A DNA stretch of 64,000 nt from Typhlomys cinereus (lineage: Eukaryota > Chordata > Mammalia > Rodentia > Platacanthomyidae), in the NCBI GenBank assembly GCA_023101885.1, contig JALPQD010000514.1:773602-837601 (forward strand), written 5' to 3'. Both the position numbers and the translations under genes were made by a program. The notes beneath the pieces were generated by a model that was not told the origin of the DNA, did no database searches, and worked only from the letters and a program-made list of their open reading frames with translations. Below, piece after piece: positions 57,777 through 64,000 of this stretch (the first letter of the stretch is position 1; each line of letters begins with the position of its first letter).

Positions 57777-58799
57777 TACCAAACCCACCTAGCCCACCTA
57801 GAGACAGTAATTCCAAGGATTATGAACAGGAGGGATGAGGTAGGAGGGCCACACCAGAAACAAGGAGAGAAGGGACCATGTTACAGCAGGGAAACTAGGC
57901 CTCCACCAAGGACCCAAATAAGTAATGAGACATCTGATTAAGTTCACAGACTTTTGTTCCTGATCATTTACTACTGAGGGGGAGTGATCTCACCAGAAGA
58001 GGAGGGCATATAGTCTGGCAGATAAAAAGTAACAATTTTGCAAATGGGTGATAGACCCCTCCCTCACTGTGGTTTCCCACTTTTATTACATCTACCTTTG
58101 AATGTGCTTTTATCACAAGACTCTAACAGCTTTTTGTCTCTGGCCAGTGGGTAACATACAATGCCCACCAGGATGGAGTGAAGGGCATTGCAGGAGCAGC
58201 AAAACTGCAAAAGAAAATCAACAAACCACAATTCAGAACTTCAGAGACTCTATATCAACCACCTAGAACTAGGCCAGCTTAGTCTCTCCCCATCTTGAAG
58301 CTCAGGGAAATTTGCGGAAGAGGGGGGCGGTAAGAGTGTAAGAGCATAAGGATGGGAGGAGCAATGATATGTAAGATACTCTATACTAGTTAGGGCTGAA
58401 GCAATCATAATTGGACTTTGCATGCCCTGCGCATTGTCCAACACACTGTTGACCTCACAAAGTCTAGCATCTGCTAAAGGCACCAAGATCCTTGGAGGCA
58501 AAGGATTGGCAGCCACAGCAGTGTTCCTATGCCTAAGGGGAACACAGGAAAGGGTTCGGGAAAGGCCACTGGGTCCTTGTACGTCATCGGAGAGGAGGGC
58601 CCAGGGGAAAATCAGACATGCACAAGAAAGGACTCTCTTGGAATTGGGGTGGGAGGCACTGGGGGATGGGGAGGGAGAGGGGTGGGGAGGGGGAGCAGGG
58701 GGTACGGGGGGAGGAGGAGGGAGGGAGGGAACTGGTGTACCTAATAAGTTTGTATGAGCTGAAATAAAAAAAAATGCTTACAAATAAAAAAAAAAAAAA
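57777..58799 (+). other. Young L1 3'UTR, G-rich tract and poly(A)
   Basis: Begins after the ORF2 terminal stop. A G-rich block at 58,645-58,731 has many runs of three to six G. The shared family signature 'gacctcacaaagtctagcat' is at about 58,451. A polyadenylation signal AATAAA lies at 58,763-58,768, with a first A run, a short 'tgcttac' interruption and a second A tail to 58,799. The 111-codon Gly-rich open frame over it is not a gene. This segment is the source type for the truncated copies at 2,129, 31,637 and 50,862. Confidence 0.92.
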
Positions 58800-59242
58800 G
58801 AAGCAAGATGAGGGCTGTCAAGATGGCTCAGTGGGTAAAGGACCTGCGTGCAAACCTAGGGAACTGAGTTCCATCCCTGGAACTCATGTGTTAGAAGGAG
58901 AGAATAACTTATGAAAGTTGTTTCCTAACCTCTGCATGAGAGCTGGGGCATGCTTGGGCCTCTTCTCTCTTTTTTTCCTCAAATAAATGAGAATTTTTTA
59001 AAAAGAACTGAAGTGAGGTTTGGTGAGATAACTCAGTGGGAAAAGGCATCGCTCGAAAACCTGCCTGAATTTGATCCTCAGAAGCCCATATGGTGGAAGG
59101 AGAAAACTGACTTCTGAAAGTTGTCCTCTGACCTCTCTCTCTTTCTCTTCTCATCTCTCTGTCTTCCTCTCTTAGATAAATAAATAAGTAAATAAATCAA
59201 TCAATCAATAAATAATTTTTTAAAGAAAAAAAAAAAGAAAAG
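58800..59242 (+). repeat. tRNA-derived SINE (outer copy) in the L1 poly(A) tail
   Basis: The head 'agggctgtcaagatggctca' with 'gggtaaaggacctgcgtgca' is followed by 'aactgagttccatccctgga' (B-box-like) and a body to about 58,991. Its A-rich tail resumes after the inner SINE, at about 59,214-59,242. It is bounded by A-rich sequence on both sides, so its own target-site duplication lies within A/G runs. Confidence 0.85.
59008..59213 (+). repeat. tRNA-derived SINE (inner copy) inserted in the outer SINE
   Basis: 'tttggtgagataactcagtg' followed by 'ctgaatttgatcctcagaag' and 'gacctctctctctttctctt', ending in an (AAAT/AATC)n tail. Flanks 'aattttttaaaaagaa' (58,992-59,007) and 'aattttttaaagaa' (59,214-59,227) are its target-site duplication. 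Confidence 0.9.
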
Positions 59243-59255
59243 AAAACCCTAGTTG
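59243..59255 (+). repeat. Right target-site duplication of the young L1
   Basis: Identical to 52,389-52,401. The older L1 resumes directly after it. Confidence 0.97.
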
Positions 59256-60135
59256 AAAGGATAGGGAACTCCCTCCAGCTGATTGGACTAGGCCAACAGT
59301 TACTAAACAGAAATCTACTAGCACAGTCACTAGAACCAACACTCAACAAGTAGGATCTTATGAAATTAAAGAGCTTCTGTTCAGCTAAAGAGATTGTAAA
59401 CCAAGCAAAAAGGCAACCCACGGAATGGGAGAAAATCTTCACTAACCACATATGTGATAGAGTTCTATTATCCAGAGTGCACAAAGAACTTAAAAAACTA
59501 AACACCAGGGAGATAAATAGCCCAATTAGAAAATGTGTCTCGGAACTAAAAAGAAGCTTTTCCAGGGACAAAATCAAAATGTCTAACAAATATCTTTAAA
59601 AACTGCTCCACATACCTAGCCATCAAGGAAATGCAAATCAAAATTACCTTGAGATATCATCTCACCCTGGTCAGGATGGCAAAAATCCAAAATACAAACA
59701 ACACCAAATGCTGGAGAGGATGTGGAGAGAAGGGAACTCTCATACACTGTTGGTGGGAATGCAGGCTTATACAACCACTCAGGCAATTTCTAAAAAAGTT
59801 AAAGATTGAAATGCCATAGACCCTGCTATACCCCTTTGGGAATAATCCTCCCATAATATAGCAACTCACTACAATGACACGAGCACAACCATGTTCACTG
59901 CAACACTATTTACAATAGCAAAGTCATGGAATCAACCCAAATGCCCAAGAGTTGGCGAATGGATAATGAAAATGTGGTACATTTATACAATGGAATACTT
60001 ACTACTCAGCCATGAAAAAAGATGAATTAATGAAATTTGCCAGGAAATAGGTGGAATTAGAAAAAGTTATATTGAGTGAAATATCCCAGATACAGAAAGT
60101 TAGATACTATATGTATTCCCTAATAGGTGGATCCT
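59256..60135 (+). pseudogene. Older L1 ORF2 C-terminal remnant
   Basis: Continues the older ORF2 after the young L1. Short open pieces (59,360-59,599 and 59,631-59,819) align with the C-terminal 250 codons of the younger ORF2. The CCHC-like knuckle region keeps Cys-Trp-Arg-Gly-Cys, His and the final Cys. A TAA near 59,597 and small deletions near 59,790-59,830 break the frame. Not functional. Confidence 0.9.
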
Positions 60136-60872
60136 AGTTCCAAATCCACTTAATGACATATTCAAAGGTAAATCTCTGTGATACCCACTATAATGACAAA
60201 GGATTATGTTTAGGAAACAGGAGGGAAGGGGAAGGAGGGCCCCCCAAAAAGGATATAGGGGATCACACTTCAGTAGGGAAAATAGCTCACATCAAGTATT
60301 GCATGTAAGTAGTGAGACATCTGGTGCAACTCACTCTCATTTCCCTTCCTGGTCACCTGCGACTAAGGAGGTTTGATCTCACCAATCAGGGAGGGTATAG
60401 GGACTGGCAGATAGATGGTAACCATTCCAGAGATGGGGCACTGACCCTCCCCCCAACACTGTTGTGTCCTACTCCTATTCTTCCATCTACCTTTGAGCTC
60501 CTCTTATATTAAGATCTTCATTTAAACAGTCTTTTAAGGCTCTGGGCAATAGGATCCTTAGAGACAAGGGATTAACAGTCATAATAGAGTTCCCATACTA
60601 AAGGGGAGCCCAAGATGGGGCTCAGGGCAATGCCACTGAGTTCTGAACCCTCACTAGGGTGAAGGACTCAGAAGGAAGTTTGCATTCATACAAAAGGATG
60701 CTCCAGAGATGGGAGGGTGCAAGGAGGAGACATTGGGAGAGGGGAAGGGAGGGAGGGGATAAAGGAAGGGGGAAAGGGGGGAGAGTGCAAAGGGGGATGA
60801 CTGGAGAGGGGAGGAAGGAGGGAGAGGCTGGGGTTACCTATTGAGCTTATATGATTAGGAAAAAAAATAAAA
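60136..60872 (+). other. Older L1 3'UTR and polyadenylation signal
   Basis: Related to but clearly diverged from the younger 3'UTR: 'aggatccttagagacaaggg', 'ggggagcccaagatggggct' and a purine-rich block (60,690-60,830). It ends 'gagcttatatgattagg' and AATAAA at about 60,866. An A-rich remainder reaches 60,939. Confidence 0.85.
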
Positions 60873-60959
60873 TGTGGGAGAAAAAATTCTAAAATTTTAA
60901 TAAAACAGAATTTTGTCTTTATTCAAAAAAAAAAAAAAGAATTGCTTCCTGCAATTATG

Positions 60960-61265
60960 GAACCTGTCAAGTCTGATATCTTCACAGCAGGTCAGGGGTC
61001 TGGGAGTCTAATGCTGTACCTGGGCTCAGAGGGCAGTCTTGAAGCAAAGAGTCCTTCCTCTACTAGGGAGATCAGTCTTTCTTTTATGACCTTTAATTGG
61101 ATGAGGCCCACACAACTGTGAGCAGCCATCTGCTCTACTCGAAGTTTACAAATTGAAAGTGTAATCACATTTTAAAAAATGGCATCATAGCAAATCTCAA
61201 CTGGTGTTTGTCTAAGTATCTAGGCACAGATTGACACATGAAATTAATTTAACCATCAAGATAAT
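60960..61265 (-). repeat. Ancient LTR-like repeat (antisense)
   Basis: 'tcagtctttcttttatgacc' followed by 'tttaattggatgaggcccac', 'gccatctgctctactcgaag' and 'ttgacacatgaaattaattt' match, in order, a common mammalian LTR-type repeat that on the other strand begins with a 'ttaatttcatgtgtcaa'-like start. Confidence 0.65.
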
Positions 61266-61269
61266 CAGA

Positions 61270-62640
61270 CATAGGGACAAAGGGGTAAAAGTAAATTCTC
61301 AGCCCTGAAATATGGAATGCCTCTCTCTTATAGTTGGAAAAAAAAAGTCTTTAAGTCTCAGTGGACAAATGAAAGTGGTCTGAAAGTAGTCTCCTTTATC
61401 TTGGTTGGGATAAGGAGAGTGCTAGGTTGTTAGAAGAAAGGGATCGAGAGTGACTCTTCCACAATGTGTAAAGTACATCATAAAGAAAAGCTAGTGCAAG
61501 AGAGAATCTTAAGTAAAATCAGTTTTGTTAGAGTTGGGGGCCTCATGACCAAGGGAATCCTACTTTACCTTAAGGTGGGAAAACATAAGGGAGAACTTAA
61601 AGTTGAAGACAACAAGGAAATGGCTGCCCGGTGGCAGGAGGAAATCTACAGAGAGCTCTTAGGCGGGGAGAATTCTGTAGAATGCTCCCACCTCCCCCAC
61701 CCTGGTCAACAAAAGAGGAATGTCTATTTTTTAATGGCCTTCAGATGTTGCTAAGGAGTTACCTAAGCCAGACTCTGAGCACAGTTCACTTTGCCCTTTC
61801 AAGCAGCCGGGCCTAAAGGATAAACCATGATACCCGGATCTTTTGTCTTTTTACCCGAGACTCATTCCTTGAATTTAGTCAGACAGAATCAAGTATTTAA
61901 GAAATTTCAAACTTCCCCATACCTATCAGGAGATACTGCTGTAGAGAGCTGAGCTACAGGAAAATCACACTTAACCCCAGGAGAAGGAAACAAAGGAGAA
62001 GATGTTGGATTCTCAGTGGGAAAAAAAATTGACCAAACTTCCTTGACCCCTAGAACAACACTGGGCTGGTCAAGCTTACAGGAGGGAGATGTTCCTTAAA
62101 TGGTGGTTAACCCTTCTTAGAGTTGTTCTTTTGTCTAGATAATGTCCTCTGAAGTATAAGCCTGGTTTAAACCAGCCTTCAGCCCCCCCCCATCCTTTCT
62201 TCATGACCTAGCGTAAACTGCTCAATACAATCTTATTGTAGTGCTGAATTCTCCACAGGAGAAGCGTATGTGGGGTGGAGGGGGGAGTTCAGGAACAGGA
62301 TGTAAATGAAGAAGGCTGGCCTGCGCATGCTCAGGAATGTGCCCAACGCTATATCCGAAGACAAGTCTTTTTACAAATAGTCTCTTTCCCCAATCAATGT
62401 CCTTTAATTCTTTATTGGAGAAAAGATTCTGTTTTGCGAATTGACCCCAGTTCTCCCCCTGCTTATTAGAGGCAATCATTTTCACCCTGACCTCTGGTTG
62501 CGCTCATTGGCTTTGCAATTGCCCAGGGGTGAACCTATTGTGTTCAATTATAGCCTCTCTAAAATAGCAATATTGTAATCACAAGGCTTAATATGGTGGA
62601 CAAGTTCTTCTTCCCTGAAGGAGGTTCGTTTCCCAGGAGA
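61270..62640. other. Unclassified stretch, possible ERV-derived or unique DNA
   Basis: Less AT-rich than its neighbours and free of SINEs. Contains open frames of 61 to 96 codons (61,464-61,816; 62,222-62,485) with no recognisable domain. 62,180-62,600 has an LTR-like feel but no terminal repeats or family resemblance I can name. Confidence 0.35.
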
Positions 62641-62654
62641 AAAGTAAGATAGAA

Positions 62655-62764
62655 AGATAATATTTATCAATCACTTACTATTTGCCAGCCAGCATATTAT
62701 TCATGTTGCCTCTATCATTTCAATTCCTTCCTTAATTCCACCCTATCAGTGTAGTGTATTATTA
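62655..62764 (-). repeat. MIR fragment (antisense)
   Basis: 'gataatatttatcaatcact' followed by 'tactatttgccagccagcat' and 'tcatttcaattccttcctta' tracks the reverse of the MIR core ('tatttattgagcacttactatgtgccaggca'). Confidence 0.6.
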
Positions 62765-62767
62765 ATC

Positions 62768-63150
62768 CAGTGTGAACTGATGTTCCCAAGAAAAAGAGGT
62801 GTACCTGTATAGAGATTCCACAAGGTTGATTGACAGTTGAGAGAGAGAGAGAGAGTACCAACACAAGGAGCTAAGGGAACTGGCCACATCATATCTACAG
62901 GATTGCAGAGAGAGGGATAAGCCTCACTTGCTAGACTGCAACTCTGTCCAAAAATCCTGAAGAATTCCAACTTTCTGAACCAGCTCTGCCTAGGCAATGG
63001 TCCCACCCACAATGGACTTGGTCTTCCCATGCTAATCAGACAATCTCCCAGAACCTTATTCAGGGTTTGTCTCCACCATTAATTCTTAACAAATGTGCCC
63101 AGAGCTCAACCTTCAATTGTCAGGTTGATTCCTATATCTAACTAAAACAC
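62768..63150 (-). repeat. LTR-like dispersed repeat, family A copy 5 (antisense)
   Basis: 'acaaggagctaagggaactg', 'gataagcctcacttgctaga', 'ggcaatggtcccacccacaa' and 'caattgtcaggttgattcct' match copies 1 and 2. A GA run lies at 62,841-62,856. Confidence 0.7.
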
Positions 63151-64000
63151 CTTTCAAGCTGGAATTTCACCCTATTGGAAACCCAAGCTTTGTACAGCAT
63201 AAAATTGACATAACATTTTCTGAGTTTTGTGGCCTGTAATTAGCTTGTGACTGTCCAAATGATTGTCTACTGAACACACATTTGTCAGGAGACAGAGTTT
63301 GAATTCGTAGAGAAATCAGTAGAAATAGGCAGTAAAATACATTTAAAAACAGGAAGAAAGCTACTGACTAGTCTGATGCCTTAGTAACAAAGTAGTGCAG
63401 ACATTTAGACAATGACGTTATTAAATTTTCCAAGTGGAATTTCAAACCAGGCTGTTCTTCATGCAGATGCGTCTGGCTTGCCTCTGGATATTTTCCAAAC
63501 AAGAGCTTCAGGATGGTGGATGGGAGAGGATGTGAAGAAGTCTTATTTTAAGGGAATACAGTTCTCTCGTTGGAGGGAAAGGGATAATCCTTTAAAGAAT
63601 TATGTTACTTTTACAGCTATATGAGAAAAGAAGAAAACTCAGATCTCAGTGAGCCCCTGGAAGTACTACTGGCTTACAGTAAAAAGCCTGATGTGGCCAG
63701 ACAAAAGAACACAGTAACTAAACACCCCCTACAAGTACTATCATTACCATCGTCATCACTGCCTCCAACATTTATGCAAAACTTGTACTTTGGGGATTAC
63801 AAGCAGAAAATAACAAATATGAGGATTGCATACTTGCTCGATGACTCTTTCACTGAAAGACAAGAACACACATTCTACTAGTAGAACAGATGGAAGAACT
63901 TCCTAAAGATTGTTCATGATGTTGTCATTGATGATTCTCTCAATTGAACTATCTGGGCAGATGGGCTGGTGAAATCACTCACCAGGCCCAATGACTTCGA
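63151..64000. other. Unique sequence at the window end
   Basis: Two adjacent plus-strand open frames (63,412-63,624, 70 codons; 63,621-63,881, 86 codons) have no recognisable domain. The last 45 bases ('atgggctggtgaaatcactc') look like the start of another tRNA-derived SINE that runs off the window. Confidence 0.4.

Larger units (their letters stand above)
52402..59242 (+). mobile_element. Young, nearly full-length L1 plus SINEs in its tail
   Basis: Order: monomeric GC-rich 5'UTR (52,402-52,792), short non-monomeric leader (52,793-52,835), ORF1 (52,836-53,900), spacer (53,901-53,956), ORF2 (53,957-57,776, disrupted), 3'UTR (57,777 to about 58,780) and poly(A) to 58,799. Two SINEs (58,800-59,242) follow before the right target-site duplication. 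The full 5'UTR, intact ORF1, perfect 13-bp duplication and the insertion into another L1 all indicate recent activity of this lineage. This copy itself cannot mobilise autonomously as sequenced because ORF2 is broken. Confidence 0.95.
49895..60872 (+). mobile_element. Older L1 (ORF2 from mid-endonuclease to 3' end), host of nested insertions
   Basis: The element begins in the endonuclease part of ORF2 ('tcttctcagcagcccatgga') and runs through the RT region. The catalytic FADD codons are still readable at about 51,670-51,690 (Leu-Phe-Ala-Asp-Asp). It is interrupted at 50,862-51,158 by an L1 3'UTR fragment and at 52,402-59,242 by a full young L1. It resumes at 59,243 with the ORF2 C-terminal part, including a CCHC-like knuckle near 59,705-59,765 whose last cysteine is present. 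It ends in a G-rich 3'UTR and an AATAAA signal at about 60,866. Many stops and frameshifts make it non-functional. The A-rich tail may extend to 60,939. Confidence 0.9.

Noticed and set aside
58422..58757. 111-codon Gly-rich open frame
   Set aside because: It is the L1 3'UTR and its G-rich tract. Similar false frames appear in the other L1 3'UTR copies (31,603-31,917; 50,865-51,116).
1..64000. Bacterial-type systems such as CRISPR arrays, operons, toxin-antitoxin or phage genes
   Set aside because: The window is mammalian in composition and repeat content. No regularly spaced direct repeats with unique spacers and no prokaryotic gene layout are present.

Overview
This is mammalian nuclear DNA, almost certainly from a rodent. 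The evidence is the repeat content: B1-like (7SL-derived) and ID-like SINEs, B1-ID dimers, many tRNA-derived SINEs of the 'ggctggagagatggctcag' type, MaLR/ERVL-type LTRs, long microsatellites, and a LINE-1 family whose 5'UTR is built from GC-rich monomers. The L1 and SINE sequences do not look like the house-mouse families I know, so a non-murid rodent is likely, but I cannot name the species. No host protein-coding exon, tRNA, rRNA, CRISPR array or bacterial-type gene is convincingly visible. The window reads as intergenic or intronic DNA.

Layout: 1-9,200 is mostly AT-rich unique DNA with a purine-rich microsatellite (about 1,560-1,905), a 5'-truncated L1 tail with an 18-bp target-site duplication (2,129-2,510), two adjacent antisense LTR-like repeats (4,119-4,950) and further MaLR LTRs. 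9,200-33,000 is a mosaic of L2, MIR, SINEs, MaLR LTRs, microsatellites and unique stretches. 33,470-36,130 is a decayed old L1 broken up by LTRs. 37,000-47,260 is mostly unique, with an antisense old L1 at 42,000-42,900 and a candidate conserved non-coding block near 39,940-40,520. 47,280-48,480 is an old L1 3' end split by an LTR.

The centrepiece is 49,895-60,872, a nested retrotransposon stack. An older L1 (ORF2 and 3'UTR) received a truncated L1 3'UTR at 50,862. At 52,402 it then received a nearly complete younger L1, with 13-bp target-site duplications at 52,389-52,401 and 59,243-59,255. The younger L1 has a two-copy monomeric GC-rich 5'UTR, an intact 354-aa ORF1, a 56-bp inter-ORF spacer, and an ORF2 whose endonuclease part carries a cluster of frame changes. 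Its reverse-transcriptase part is open for 939 codons and stops exactly where the last cysteine of the CCHC knuckle should be. A G-rich 3'UTR and poly(A) follow. Two tRNA-derived SINEs sit in the L1 tail, one inside the other.

The last 3 kb (60,940-64,000) is mostly unclassified DNA with another antisense LTR-like copy and two ancient-repeat fragments. I worked by eye without alignment or database search, so repeat boundaries are approximate except where a target-site duplication fixes them. Family names are by recognition of motifs, not by search.
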